A stretch of 64,000 bases of DNA from Chlorobiota bacterium (GTDB lineage: Bacteria; Bacteroidota; Ignavibacteria; Kapaibacteriales; UBA961). The stretch is taken from positions 1,557-65,556 of the forward strand of contig BJGZ01000005.1 of assembly GCA_014191195.1 (NCBI GenBank), in the 5' to 3' direction. Position 1 is the stretch's first letter. Every line of letters begins with the position of its first letter. The notes under the pieces are model-generated. The model saw only the letters and a list, made by a program, of their open reading frames with translations, searched no databases and had not been told where the DNA came from. This document shows positions 37,121 through 47,245 of this stretch, piece after piece. Made by a program: the position numbers and the translations under genes.

Positions 37121-39469
37121 TTAGAATTCGACATTTATCCCAATCGATGGTAATACTCCTGCTCCGGATTTATTAAGTATACCTTTGCCAAGCCTTTGAT
37201 CGAATCGAAGATTATTAATATTTTTCTGACCATATACATTTTGAATATCGATATATGTAATTAATAATACACTTTCGAAATTCCAACGTTTATCAATTCT
37301 TAAGTCCATAGAATGAAATGTTGGTAGGCGCTCACCTTGATTGTATAAATCAAAGTTGAGCTGGCCATACATTGGATTATTTGGATCTTCGAAGAAAGGA
37401 GTAGTTGGCGCACCGGTAGACATTCTAAACTTGCTTGAAATTTCCCAATTTTCATTAAATCTATAGCCCCCTGCTATATTAAAAATGAATCTACTATCAA
37501 AAGCGCCTGGCCTTTCTATCCCATCTAATCCATTAAAACTAGATTGATTTATTGTTATACTAATTAATCCATATAGTGGAATGTCACCCATCTTTTTTTG
37601 AACAAAAACTTCCACACCTCTTGCATAACCATCGCAAGAACTAGATAAAGGTTCTAGGCCAAAAGGAATATCATTTTGAACATCGTCAAAGCCAGAAGGA
37701 GCTAAAACAGCTTGCGGACGAAACACTCTGCCGGCATAATTGCCATACCATTTATAATAACCTTCTATTTGGAATTTGAGATCAGATTCTAATTGATTCT
37801 CATATCCCAGTACAATTTGATCAGCTCTAATTGCTTTAAGATTTTCTTGATTTGAGGGGTCTCCTAAAAGCCAAATATAAGAGGGTGATTGATAATATCT
37901 ACCAGCGCTTATACTAAGGGTATTTGTGGCATTGATACCATAAGAAATACTGAGTCTAGGAGAAAAATATAGAGATTCTTGCAAAAAGGCATAATAATCT
38001 AATCTAGTTCCAATTGTTGCTTTCCATGAATTATAGGTTATAACAGCAGAAGCATGTGTTGCATTTCGAAATGCAGTAAATGAGCTATCAACAGCTAACC
38101 CTTTAGGTATTCCATTACCATCTCTTCTAAATCTTTGATCAAGAAAAAGAGAATAATCTAACTTTGAAGCATATTTAGCAATATTCCCAATAATGACTTC
38201 AAAATGAGGAGAAAACTGGAGAAATACATCTGTTCTTAAGCTGTTTTCGCCTTCTGAGGAAGTGTTATTAAATAAAGTATTAAGATTTGAATCTTTTTGC
38301 GAAGTTTGAAATGCGGAAAAAGTTCTACCTAAAGTCATTAAAAAATAACCATTTACATCTTTTTCAATAATCAAACTTTTCCATGTTAATCCAGAAAAAT
38401 ACTGATTTTGAGAAGGAGAATTAATCCTACTATTGGAATATTTATCATCTTCGTTGGTATTGTTAAAAGTAATCTTGTCTAATGCGCCAATGGTAAGAAA
38501 AGACAAACTATTTTTTGCATCTAATCTATATGAAACTTTTGATTGAAAATCCCAATAATCTGGAATAAAGCTAAACCCAAGTGCTTTGAAAAGAATATCT
38601 AGATATGATTTGCGTGCACTAAACCAATATGATCCTTTATCTCCAATTGGGCCTTCTCCAATAATGCCAAAGCCAGTTGCAGAAAAGTTTATTTCTCCTC
38701 CAAATCGCTCTTCATTGCCATCTCTTAAAGAAATATTAGTTAGTGAGGATACTCGATCGCCAAATCTGCCAGAAAATCCTCCTGCACTAAAACTTACTTG
38801 TCTAACAAAATCAATATTGATCAAAGACAAAGGCCCCCCAGTAGAACCTTGAGAACCAAAATGATTAATATTTGGGATTTCGATATTATCTACCACAAAT
38901 AGGTTTTCGAATGGAGCGCCACCACGAACAATAAGGTCGTTTCTTCCAGCTGCAGTAACATTCACACCAGGTAATAGTGCAACCGCTCTGATTACATCTT
39001 CTTGAACGCCTGGTGCGCGTCTTATATCTTCTGAATTTAATAGTTGAGTACTGGTAATTGTTTCAGGACTTCTTTGAAAATAACTAGCTTCTACTTCAGT
39101 TGCTTGAATTTGGATAGCTTTTTCATTTAACTCTACTGTTATTGTAGATGGTTTACCAGAACTTACAGCGATATCTGAATATGTTCTCGATTCAAAGCCA
39201 ACAGCACTTACTTTTATACTAACAATTCCGACTGGTACTTTTCTTAAAGTAAATTTTCCATTTGAATTTGTAAGAGTGCCAATTTTTGTACCATTAACAA
39301 TAATGGAAGCACCATTAAGTGGAGATTGAGTAGCAGTATTTACTACAGTCCCTGTAATAATTCCGAATACCACTGAGGAGGAATCTGTTTGAGCATGTGC
39401 ATAGATTGAAAAGCACATCACAGCAAATAAAAAAGTAAAGGAATAGGCTATAAACTTCAAAAATTTCAT
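37121..39469 (-). CDS. TonB-dependent outer-membrane receptor with carboxypeptidase-like N-domain
   Basis: 782 residues from the ATG at 39469, chosen because the signal peptide MKFLKFIAYSFTFLFAVMCF begins there; the frame extends further upstream. After the signal come a CarboxypepD_reg-like beta-sandwich (about 35-115, GTVVNTATQSPLNGASI and GKFTLRKVPVGIVSIKV), a plug domain (about 140-230, GVNVTAAGRNDLIVRGGAPFEN), and a 22-strand-type beta-barrel ending in an aromatic residue (INVEF). It takes up a large ligand using TonB energy; the ligand is unknown. No SusD partner is adjacent, so it is not a classic polysaccharide-utilisation pair. A TATATTTG -7 box occurs on the minus strand at 39542-39549. 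Confidence 0.9.
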   Translation of the reverse strand: MKFLKFIAYSFTFLFAVMCFSIYAHAQTDSSSVVFGIITGTVVNTATQSPLNGASIIVNGTKIGTLTNSNGKFTLRKVPVGIVSIKVSAVGFESRTYSDIAVSSGKPSTITVELNEKAIQIQATEVEASYFQRSPETITSTQLLNSEDIRRAPGVQEDVIRAVALLPGVNVTAAGRNDLIVRGGAPFENLFVVDNIEIPNINHFGSQGSTGGPLSLINIDFVRQVSFSAGGFSGRFGDRVSSLTNISLRDGNEERFGGEINFSATGFGIIGEGPIGDKGSYWFSARKSYLDILFKALGFSFIPDYWDFQSKVSYRLDAKNSLSFLTIGALDKITFNNTNEDDKYSNSRINSPSQNQYFSGLTWKSLIIEKDVNGYFLMTLGRTFSAFQTSQKDSNLNTLFNNTSSEGENSLRTDVFLQFSPHFEVIIGNIAKYASKLDYSLFLDQRFRRDGNGIPKGLAVDSSFTAFRNATHASAVITYNSWKATIGTRLDYYAFLQESLYFSPRLSISYGINATNTLSISAGRYYQSPSYIWLLGDPSNQENLKAIRADQIVLGYENQLESDLKFQIEGYYKWYGNYAGRVFRPQAVLAPSGFDDVQNDIPFGLEPLSSSCDGYARGVEVFVQKKMGDIPLYGLISITINQSSFNGLDGIERPGAFDSRFIFNIAGGYRFNENWEISSKFRMSTGAPTTPFFEDPNNPMYGQLNFDLYNQGERLPTFHSMDLRIDKRWNFESVLLITYIDIQNVYGQKNINNLRFDQRLGKGILNKSGAGVLPSIGINVEF

Positions 39470-39577
39470 TATCACAATAATAGTTATTGAAAAAAATAGG
39501 AATGCAATTATCAATAATAATAGTTCCATAAGATAATGTTTCAAATATAAAGTTTTCCACACTTGATGAGACCTGTA

Positions 39578-39605
39578 TTTGCAATGATATGATATCGTAT
39601 TTTTG
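39578..39605 (+). promoter_or_regulatory. Possible promoter for the Rossmann-protein/purN pair
   Basis: TTTG (39578-39581), a 16-bp spacer, then TATTTTTG (39598-39605), 41 bp before the start. Both boxes are exact but the spacer is shorter than the usual 19-20. Confidence 0.4.
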
Positions 39606-39646
39606 CTAATAACAAAGGTTAATCAAAGCAATATTCGGATATATCG

Positions 39647-41341
39647 ATGAATATCAATGGCTCTACTGTTCTAGTTCTTGGAGGCTGGGGTTTGGTTGGT
39701 TCTGCAGTTTGCCGAAAACTGATGGAATTTAATCCTGCTAGAATTATTGTAACTTCATTAAAGCAACATGAAGCAGAAGAAGCAGTTAAAGAACTTTTTA
39801 CATTATATCCTGATTCACCAACAGATATGTTTATTCCATGGTGGGGCAATGTATTTACCAGAACGTCATGGAAAGACCTACCTAGAGAAGACATTCTTAA
39901 AGATTCGGAAAAAAGAAGAATATTGGTTGATGATTGTATTGATGAGTTGAATACAGAAATTTTGCAATCATCAGCATTGTATGATGTATTATTTACATAT
40001 AAACCAGATGCTGTAATTGATTGTATTAATACAGCTACAGCGATTGCATATCAGGATATTTATGCAGGAGCAAGGAAAATTTTAAAAGAAACTGACGATA
40101 ATCAATATGCATCATCGGAGACAGTAGAGCGATTAGTTGCAAGTTTATATGTTCCTCAGTTAACGCGTCATATTCAGATTTTATATAAAGGTTTAGTTGA
40201 TGCTAAAACCACTGTATATCTAAAAGTTGGTACAAGTGGAACGGGTGGTATGGGGTTAAATATCCCATATACACATAGCGAAGAACAGCCATCGAGAGTA
40301 TTATTGGCAAAAGCTGCTGTTGCAGGTGCGCAAACACTATTACTTTTCCTAACAGCTAGAACTCCAAATGGACCAATAGTTAAAGAAATAAAACCAAGCG
40401 CAACGATTGCATGGAAAAGGATAGGATATGGACAGGTGATGAGAAAAGGGAAGCTTATTCCATTGGAAGATATGTTACCTGAGCATGCAAAAGAAACAAA
40501 TGGTCAATTTTCATTTAATGATACCCAGCATATTATAGATACCGGAGATCATGTTAAGTCCGTATTTATAGATACCGGAGAAAATGGAATCTTTTCTAGA
40601 GCTGAATTCCAAACTATTAGTGCTTTAGGACAGATGGAAATTGTAACACCTGAAGAAATTGCAGATACAGTTGTTTTTGAACTTAGGGGTGGAAATACTG
40701 GATTAGATGTAATAAATGCATTAGATGCATCTGTAATGGGCCCTACATATCGTGGTGGAATCATGCGTAATGATGCTATGAGTCAATTAAATGCATTAGA
40801 AAAACAGTATGATGTCCATAGCGTAGCATTTGAAATGTTAGGTCCGCCAAGATTATCAAAATTATTATTTGAAGCTAATATTCTTAAAAGAATAGCGCAT
40901 AGTTTGGAATCTGTTTCTTCTATGACAGCCATAGAATTATCTAAACAAGCAGAAAAATTAATTATAGAAAATCACTCATTAAGATCTGAAATGCTTTCTG
41001 TTGGATTGGTAATATTAATGAGTGATGGAGAAAAATATCTGAGAGGATCAGATGTAAAAATCCCTGCATTTAGAGGTGAAAATTCATTAGAAATCGATAC
41101 TCATTCTATAAAACAATGGTGCTATGAAGGATGGATTGACTTAAGGCCAAGTAATTTTGAGCAATGGCAAGAAAGAATTATTCGCATAAAAAAAGAAGTG
41201 CAATTAATTGCTCCAGATGATACAAGTTCTAGACATTATTATGGTAAGCATTATTGGGTAGACTTTAATGAAATTGATGAAGGTAAATTAGCTGCATGGA
41301 TTTTTGAAAGAGAAGATAAAGGCTGGAGATTTAAGAGATAA
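39647..41341 (+). CDS. NAD(P)-binding Rossmann-fold protein, function unknown
   Basis: The 564-residue product begins with a dinucleotide-binding motif, VLVLGGWGLVGSAVCRKLMEF, as in extended SDR or saccharopine-dehydrogenase-like enzymes. YKPDAVIDCINTATAIAYQD (about 120-140) matches the beta4 region of SDRs. Then comes KVGTSGTGGMGLNIPYTHSEE, where a catalytic Tyr could sit. The C-terminal 200 residues are not recognised. It is cytoplasmic. Its TAA stop and the purN ATG share one base (41341), so translation is coupled. No precise reaction can be assigned; an oxidoreductase or epimerase is the best guess. Confidence 0.65.
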   Translation: MNINGSTVLVLGGWGLVGSAVCRKLMEFNPARIIVTSLKQHEAEEAVKELFTLYPDSPTDMFIPWWGNVFTRTSWKDLPREDILKDSEKRRILVDDCIDELNTEILQSSALYDVLFTYKPDAVIDCINTATAIAYQDIYAGARKILKETDDNQYASSETVERLVASLYVPQLTRHIQILYKGLVDAKTTVYLKVGTSGTGGMGLNIPYTHSEEQPSRVLLAKAAVAGAQTLLLFLTARTPNGPIVKEIKPSATIAWKRIGYGQVMRKGKLIPLEDMLPEHAKETNGQFSFNDTQHIIDTGDHVKSVFIDTGENGIFSRAEFQTISALGQMEIVTPEEIADTVVFELRGGNTGLDVINALDASVMGPTYRGGIMRNDAMSQLNALEKQYDVHSVAFEMLGPPRLSKLLFEANILKRIAHSLESVSSMTAIELSKQAEKLIIENHSLRSEMLSVGLVILMSDGEKYLRGSDVKIPAFRGENSLEIDTHSIKQWCYEGWIDLRPSNFEQWQERIIRIKKEVQLIAPDDTSSRHYYGKHYWVDFNEIDEGKLAAWIFEREDKGWRFKR

Positions 41342-41952
41342 TGGAAAAAGACAGAATCAGAGTTGCAATAATGGCATCTGGATTTGGTTCCAATGCATCT
41401 GCATTGATAGAATTTTCCAAAAATACATTATGCTCTTATGAAATTGTAGTATGTATTTCCAATAAAGAGAATCCAGGTGTTAAGAGAGTAGCTAATAAGA
41501 ATGCAATTCCATTTGAATATTGTCCAGCATTACAAGAAACTCAAGAAGATAACAAAGGATCTATATCTTTACAACTATTGTTACAAGCTTATAAAATTGA
41601 TGTCATAGCATTAAGTGGTTATTTAAAATTGATTTCACCAGAAATAATTTTCATGTTTCAAGATAGAATTTTAAATATACATCCATCTTTATTACCCAAA
41701 TACGGAGGCAAAGGCATGTATGGAATAAAAGTTCACAATGCTGTCCTTCAAGATTCCAATAAAGAAACAGGTGCTTCAGTGCATTTAGTAAATGAAAAGT
41801 ATGATGAAGGAAGAATTTTAGGAAGCAGCCGTATCATAATAAATGAAAACTGCAGTGTAAATGAGTTAAACGAGAAGGTGAAAAAAGTAGAAAATATTCT
41901 TTACCCAGATATTTTAAACAATTACTGCAAACAATTTTATTCACATTCATGA
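41341..41952 (+). CDS. purN: Phosphoribosylglycinamide formyltransferase
   Basis: Transfers formyl from 10-formyl-THF to GAR in purine synthesis. At 203 residues it is of normal size: N-terminal RVAIMASGFGSNASALIEF, substrate loop ISNKENPGVKRVA, catalytic Asn and His in NIHPSLLPKYGG, and VNEKYDEG containing the catalytic Asp. The sequence is somewhat divergent from E. coli PurN (GKGMYG where RGLHT is usual), but the catalytic Asn-His-Asp set is complete. It is coupled by a 1-bp overlap to the Rossmann protein upstream. Confidence 0.88.
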   Translation: MEKDRIRVAIMASGFGSNASALIEFSKNTLCSYEIVVCISNKENPGVKRVANKNAIPFEYCPALQETQEDNKGSISLQLLLQAYKIDVIALSGYLKLISPEIIFMFQDRILNIHPSLLPKYGGKGMYGIKVHNAVLQDSNKETGASVHLVNEKYDEGRILGSSRIIINENCSVNELNEKVKKVENILYPDILNNYCKQFYSHS

Positions 41953-42011
41953 TTTTTCTTTTGGTTAAATCAATCTTTTTTTTGAGTTTACATTAAATAA
42001 TGTGTTAAAAG

Positions 42012-42031
42012 CGCATAAATATGCGTTTTTT
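42012..42031 (+). terminator. Probable terminator after purN
   Basis: CGCATA/TATGCG (42012-42017 with 42020-42025), or a 5-bp stem with a 4-base loop, followed by TTTTTT. It is short but well placed. Confidence 0.55.
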
Positions 42032-42098
42032 AAGTAATATTAATAAAAATACTATACTATAATTGTTATATGTCCCACTTTTGCATAGGGTTCTTCAT

Positions 42099-45000
42099 AT
42101 GAAGAAACGAATTCTAATTGCGGCGCTGGTATTTATTACGGCATCTATTGCTGTATTTGCTGGTGGCAAAGGAGATCAAACCCTGCGGAAAAGTAAGTTC
42201 CCAACTACTTTTCCTCAGCCGTTTACAAATTTTCCCGCTCTCAACAATGCAAACAACAGCAGACCTGTTAATAACACGCATGCTGTTTCTACCGGTTATT
42301 ATGTTGTCGACTCAGATGACGAAGCTGGAGATTTTTGGCGTCCAAATTTGGACAGAGCCTTCCTTAACCGTGCAACGGATATTGATCCTGCAGAACTTGT
42401 TAAGTGGAAGAGAATTATCACAGGTCCTAATCAAACACTTGGACCATCAGAAACTGTAGAAGGTAAGATGTACTTCCGTAATCCGGATGCACTTACAGAT
42501 TCTACAGACAATGCTTTTGCGGGTCCAATCCGTATAGGCTTCCCATTCTTTATGAATGGTGTTAAGTATGATAGTTTTTATGTTTCTACTAATGGATTAG
42601 TAGCGCTTTCTAATAGCCGTTACACATATGATCAATTAGGTAATAGAACAGGCTATAATTTGTACAGAGACGATGTATTTGCTCGTCCTGCAACAGGTAA
42701 TGCTAATACAGATGGAAATCCTGATAATTATGGCGACCAATTTATTGCGCGTGGTAATTCAACTGGAACTACAGCTGGTATTCGTAGCGCAGGCGCAGGT
42801 AATATGGGTTCAATCCCTGGAGATATTCGCAATGCACCATTAATTTGTGCTGCATTTGGGAATCTTCAACTTTCACAAAACCCTGATGTCTTAGATGAAA
42901 ATCGTGGTCAGGTATGGTTCAAGAGAGCTGATAATCCAGATGGAAATCGCCGTTTGATAATTTATTATCAAAATGCTGCTCCTATTGGTGGATGGACAAA
43001 TGGTATTTCTGGAACAACAACATTCAATAAAGATGATCAAAGAATCTTAGCTAACTTCCAAGTTACTCTAGATCAATCTGACTCTTCTATTTATGTATAT
43101 TATGAGCGCTTAGAAGGTGCTGTAGTTGTTTCTGGCGTTTCTGTATCAGCAGCTGCATTTTTCCGTATGAACACTACAATTGGTGTAAATGGTACTGCAA
43201 GAAATTACAGTTATAAATATCCAAATTGCCAAGCAAACTTAACACAGACAGAATTCCAAAATGCTCCTTTGCAGTATACTCAATACTTGTCAAGAGGATC
43301 TTATTCTGGTTCTGATGTATCTGGTCAATTATTAGGACCTTCTGGTCATGGTGCTAATACACCATCTAATGGTTTAGCAGTTAGATTTAAGCAATGGAGA
43401 AACGTTGTACGCGTAGTTCCAGAACAAATTCGCTACTTTGGTCGTGAATTATTTTCTGCAGCAAACCTAGATGTATACACAAGAGAGATTGTAACACCAG
43501 AACCAGAAATTTATGCTGGTCATCCTCAATTAGGTGCAATACGTCCTTCTGCTGTATTCCAAAATATGACAAATGATATTCAAGGTCCTGGATTCAGTGA
43601 TCCTTTACGTCCACCAGGAGTAAATTTCACAAATCAAGATTTGAACTTCCGTGTACGTATGCGTATTATCAATCAAGCTACTAATCAAACAGCATATTCA
43701 CGTTCAGTACCTATTGGTGTTGGATGTCTTTCTGGTGCTTGTCCTCCAGACGTTGATGCATCTGTAATTTTCGGTTGGTTAGCTGGTGGGTCAGCAACTG
43801 GTGCTTTTCAAGGTGCTGGTTTACCTGGAACAGGTATTCCTGCATTCCCAGGTACGGGGCCATGTCCATTAGGCGGTATTCCTCCTTATGGTATAGCAAG
43901 AGTACAGTTTCCACCATTTGAACCAAATGAATTATTAGACTTCCAAATTGGTCGTTTAAAATTATTTGTATTCTCAGAAGGTGTTGACTCTTTATATCGT
44001 TCATTAAACGACCAATGGCCATTTGATGATACAGTGTCTAGAAATCTTTATGTAATGAGACGCTTATCATTCTTAAATAGCGATGGTTTTAGTGATGATG
44101 CGAATGACTATTATGTTATTGGTGGAACCCCAATGCCTTCAGTATTAAAGTGGGTTAATTTTGATGCTGAAATTTCTAATGGTGATGAAGAAACATATAA
44201 TCCACCACCACCAAGATGGGCAGCTGGCGAAGTTCCTGGTACATTAGTTACAGCTAAAAATAGACCAACATTTAAAACAGCTTCTCCAGTTATTAAATTA
44301 AACAGAGTAACTTTAGGTGGCGATGATCCAAGTCCAAGTCCTGGTGGAGATCAAATTCGTTCATTCCCTATTGATATTCGTAATTTACCTAACCGTAAAA
44401 CAGCTGGATCTATCTTAACTATTTCATATCAAAGAACAGGAAATAAAGGTGATTTTGGTCGTGGTTGGGCAGATGCTACAATCATTGGTCCAGAACCACG
44501 CGTTATTTATAATGGAAGTTTAACAACTTCTGCAACTACACCTGATGAAATGCGTTTAGAATATGCACGCCCTTCAACTAATAGTATCGAAAATATTGCA
44601 CGTCAATTTAATAGTTCAACTGCAGATATTGTATGGAGTGTTCACAAGCGACGTGTAGGTGCCGCAGTAACTGATAACTATGTATTCAGTACATTTGGTG
44701 CTGGTGGTAGACGTTTAGGTTATTTACCAACAGATAAAGACTCAGCTTTAACTTTGGCTCAGGGTTTAGTTCCTGACATTTTTGATGATGGTAAAGATGT
44801 TGAATTCAAGAAAATATTCTTCAGAATTCCAGATTCTGTTATCTATGCTCCTAATGAAGCTGCTAAGGATTTCCGTTTCAGATTATCTGTTTCAGCACGT
44901 CGTCATACAGCTCCTCCACAACCGCAAGATGATGATGATGATTTTTATGTAGACAATGTTAAATTGATTTACACAAATGAATCTCCAGATATCGAAATGT

Positions 45001-46820
45001 CATTAGTTGAAGTCCTTTGGCCATATCAGTCAACACCAGCTTCACAAATGACACAATTACCAATACGCTTTAAATTGACAAATAATACTGGTAAGCAATC
45101 ACCATCAGTTTCTGTAAACGTTAAAGTATTACAAGAATCAGATGATATTCGTAAACCAGATGCATACTATTGCCGTTCAACAATTATTCCTTTCGTTAAG
45201 CCAGGACAAATTGTAGAATCAACAGTTCCTGCATGGAATGCTCGCCGTTGTCCTCCAGGTCGTTATCGTATTGTTGCGAACTGCTTTGTACAAGGTGGTG
45301 ATGTTGATAATACTAATGATACAACATATAGCTTCTATACTTTGCGTTATGGCCCTGTATTTGCGTATGAACCACCTACTGCTCGTAATGATGTGCCGGA
45401 CTTTACACAAGGTGCAACAGGAAGTCGCGTTGATGGTCGTGGTTTAAATACAGAAGCATATTCAAGTGGATTATTTCCAAACTTTAGTACTCAAGGTATT
45501 TTTGGTGCTGACTTTACATCAGCAGATGGTCGTTTAGCATTTGGTCCTGAATCAGGTTCTGCATCTGGTCAATTTGCGATGCGTTTCCAATTATTATCAC
45601 AAGATACTATCAAAGGTTTCCAAGCTTGGATGTCTGAAGTAAATCAAAGTCCTGATCCAATTGCATTTGCATTGTATAAAGGACAAGATGCACCTCAAGC
45701 TCAACCAATTGCTGGTTCAAAAATCAATAAACAACGTGGTTATGATGATATTCGTAAAGAATTATTCTATGGTCAATACACAACATATCTATTCGATGTT
45801 CCTGTAGTATTACCTCCAGGTGAATATTGGGCATCAGTTGCTCAATTAGGCCTTGATGGTATTTCACTAGGAGCTTCAAAATCACGTGTTGGTCAAGTAA
45901 TCACTCACTATAATATCAATCCTCCAGGTCCTGGTGTTAGTGGTGTGCATTTGAATATTGATAAGAGCTTCCGTCAATTAAATGCATCAAATCAATTAAT
46001 TAACAAGAATGTTTTTGCCTACGAAAGAACAGCATTCTCTGGTACATGGGTTCAAGCAACTCCATTATCTAACCCAATGTTTGGTCACTTAGCTCATGAT
46101 GGAAATGCTTCAATTCAAGGATATCCTACAGCATCTCGTGGTACATGGTTGCCGTTGATTCGTCCATTCTTAGGCGATAAATCATATGCAACAGTACCAA
46201 CACCAGATGATAACTGTGTTGTACCTGTAGAATTAACATATTTCGATGGTCAAAAGCGCGGTAACCGTATCGAATTGTTCTGGCAAACAGCTTCAGAAGA
46301 AAACAATGCAGGATTCCATGTTGAACGCCGTATTGCTAAAGGCGATGTTTCAACTAACTGGTCTTCTATACAGTTTATTCGTGGTGCGGGTAATTCAACT
46401 GTTGTACGTGAGTATTCACTAGTTGATGATAAGATTATGCCAGGAATTACATATCAATATCGTTTAACACAAATGGATGTTGCAGGTATTGAATCATGTA
46501 AAGCAATAAGTGATGTTCTAGAGTTTACAACTGATGAAACAACTTCATTAGCTCTTGAACAAAATGTTCCTAATCCATTTAGTCTAAGTACTAGCATTAG
46601 TTTCTTTGTAAAAGAAAAAGCTATTTCTAAATTAGAAGTTGTAGATATGTTTGGACGTATTGTACGCTCATTGTTTGATGGCGTTGCTACTTCTGGCAGA
46701 ACTACAGTAGAATGGGATGGTACTGATAATAGCGGTGCTAATGTTGCAACAGGTACATATATTTATCGCTTAACAAGTGGTAATAATGTAGAAGTTGCTA
46801 AGATGACATTAACAAGATAA
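42099..46820 (+). CDS. Large secreted protein with T9SS-type C-terminal sorting domain
   Basis: 1573 residues from the ATG at 42099; an earlier in-frame TTG lacks the signal peptide MKKRILIAALVFITASIAVF. The long beta-rich body carries several likely Ig-like or lectin-like sections that I cannot name, including EGVDSLYRSLNDQWPFDD and VVPVELTYFDGQKRGNRIELFW, the latter a common linker before T9SS sorting domains. The last 85 residues are a type A sorting domain (LEQNVPNPFSLSTSISF, GRIVRSLFDG, TGTYIYRLTSG). It is probably exported across the outer membrane and anchored or released. It lies between two terminators and is monocistronic. Codon use favours highly expressed types (CGT for Arg, GGT for Gly), so it may be an abundant surface protein. 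Confidence 0.85.
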   Translation: MKKRILIAALVFITASIAVFAGGKGDQTLRKSKFPTTFPQPFTNFPALNNANNSRPVNNTHAVSTGYYVVDSDDEAGDFWRPNLDRAFLNRATDIDPAELVKWKRIITGPNQTLGPSETVEGKMYFRNPDALTDSTDNAFAGPIRIGFPFFMNGVKYDSFYVSTNGLVALSNSRYTYDQLGNRTGYNLYRDDVFARPATGNANTDGNPDNYGDQFIARGNSTGTTAGIRSAGAGNMGSIPGDIRNAPLICAAFGNLQLSQNPDVLDENRGQVWFKRADNPDGNRRLIIYYQNAAPIGGWTNGISGTTTFNKDDQRILANFQVTLDQSDSSIYVYYERLEGAVVVSGVSVSAAAFFRMNTTIGVNGTARNYSYKYPNCQANLTQTEFQNAPLQYTQYLSRGSYSGSDVSGQLLGPSGHGANTPSNGLAVRFKQWRNVVRVVPEQIRYFGRELFSAANLDVYTREIVTPEPEIYAGHPQLGAIRPSAVFQNMTNDIQGPGFSDPLRPPGVNFTNQDLNFRVRMRIINQATNQTAYSRSVPIGVGCLSGACPPDVDASVIFGWLAGGSATGAFQGAGLPGTGIPAFPGTGPCPLGGIPPYGIARVQFPPFEPNELLDFQIGRLKLFVFSEGVDSLYRSLNDQWPFDDTVSRNLYVMRRLSFLNSDGFSDDANDYYVIGGTPMPSVLKWVNFDAEISNGDEETYNPPPPRWAAGEVPGTLVTAKNRPTFKTASPVIKLNRVTLGGDDPSPSPGGDQIRSFPIDIRNLPNRKTAGSILTISYQRTGNKGDFGRGWADATIIGPEPRVIYNGSLTTSATTPDEMRLEYARPSTNSIENIARQFNSSTADIVWSVHKRRVGAAVTDNYVFSTFGAGGRRLGYLPTDKDSALTLAQGLVPDIFDDGKDVEFKKIFFRIPDSVIYAPNEAAKDFRFRLSVSARRHTAPPQPQDDDDDFYVDNVKLIYTNESPDIEMSLVEVLWPYQSTPASQMTQLPIRFKLTNNTGKQSPSVSVNVKVLQESDDIRKPDAYYCRSTIIPFVKPGQIVESTVPAWNARRCPPGRYRIVANCFVQGGDVDNTNDTTYSFYTLRYGPVFAYEPPTARNDVPDFTQGATGSRVDGRGLNTEAYSSGLFPNFSTQGIFGADFTSADGRLAFGPESGSASGQFAMRFQLLSQDTIKGFQAWMSEVNQSPDPIAFALYKGQDAPQAQPIAGSKINKQRGYDDIRKELFYGQYTTYLFDVPVVLPPGEYWASVAQLGLDGISLGASKSRVGQVITHYNINPPGPGVSGVHLNIDKSFRQLNASNQLINKNVFAYERTAFSGTWVQATPLSNPMFGHLAHDGNASIQGYPTASRGTWLPLIRPFLGDKSYATVPTPDDNCVVPVELTYFDGQKRGNRIELFWQTASEENNAGFHVERRIAKGDVSTNWSSIQFIRGAGNSTVVREYSLVDDKIMPGITYQYRLTQMDVAGIESCKAISDVLEFTTDETTSLALEQNVPNPFSLSTSISFFVKEKAISKLEVVDMFGRIVRSLFDGVATSGRTTVEWDGTDNSGANVATGTYIYRLTSGNNVEVAKMTLTR

Positions 46821-46841
46821 TTATTTATCTTAATCTTTAAT

Positions 46842-46877
46842 GAAAAAGCCTTCTGTTTAAAACCAGAAGGCTTTTTC
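46842..46877 (+). terminator. Rho-independent terminator after T9SS cargo gene
   Basis: A perfect 14-bp stem, GAAAAAGCCTTCTG (46842-46855) with CAGAAGGCTTTTTC (46864-46877), and an 8-base loop. The strongest terminator in the window. Confidence 0.93.
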
Positions 46878-46900
46878 TTATTTTATGGAGAATAAAACAT

Positions 46901-47242
46901 ATGAATACAATATTTCATAAAATTATAAATAAAGAAATACCATCGAATATAGAATATGAAGATGATAAATTTATCGTAATTCATGATATTTGCCCACAAG
47001 CGCCGATACATTTACTTATTATTCCTAAAAGCTATATTAAAACAATAAATGATATCGGAAATAATCAATTACATATAATGTCTGAAATTCTTAAAATTGT
47101 ACAAGTATTAGCTGTTAGATTACAAGTTGATCAAACTGGATATAGATTAATAATGAATTGTAATCCAGATGGGGGACAAACAATCTACTATCTACATATG
47201 CACTTTTTGGCAGGTAAACAATTAAATCCTCATTTTGGATAA
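46901..47242 (+). CDS. HIT-family nucleotide phosphoramidase (Hint-like)
   Basis: A 113-residue HIT protein that hydrolyses purine nucleoside phosphoramidates or AMP-conjugates. It shows TIFHKIINKEIPS at the N-terminus, HLLIIPKSYI, and the HIT motif QTIYYLHMHFLAG. The first His of HxHxH is Tyr, but the second, the nucleophile in Hint1, and the third are present. TGGAG lies 11 bp upstream of the start. kdsD follows 3 bp after the stop, so the two are co-transcribed. Confidence 0.9.
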   Translation: MNTIFHKIINKEIPSNIEYEDDKFIVIHDICPQAPIHLLIIPKSYIKTINDIGNNQLHIMSEILKIVQVLAVRLQVDQTGYRLIMNCNPDGGQTIYYLHMHFLAGKQLNPHFG

Positions 47243-47245
47243 ACC

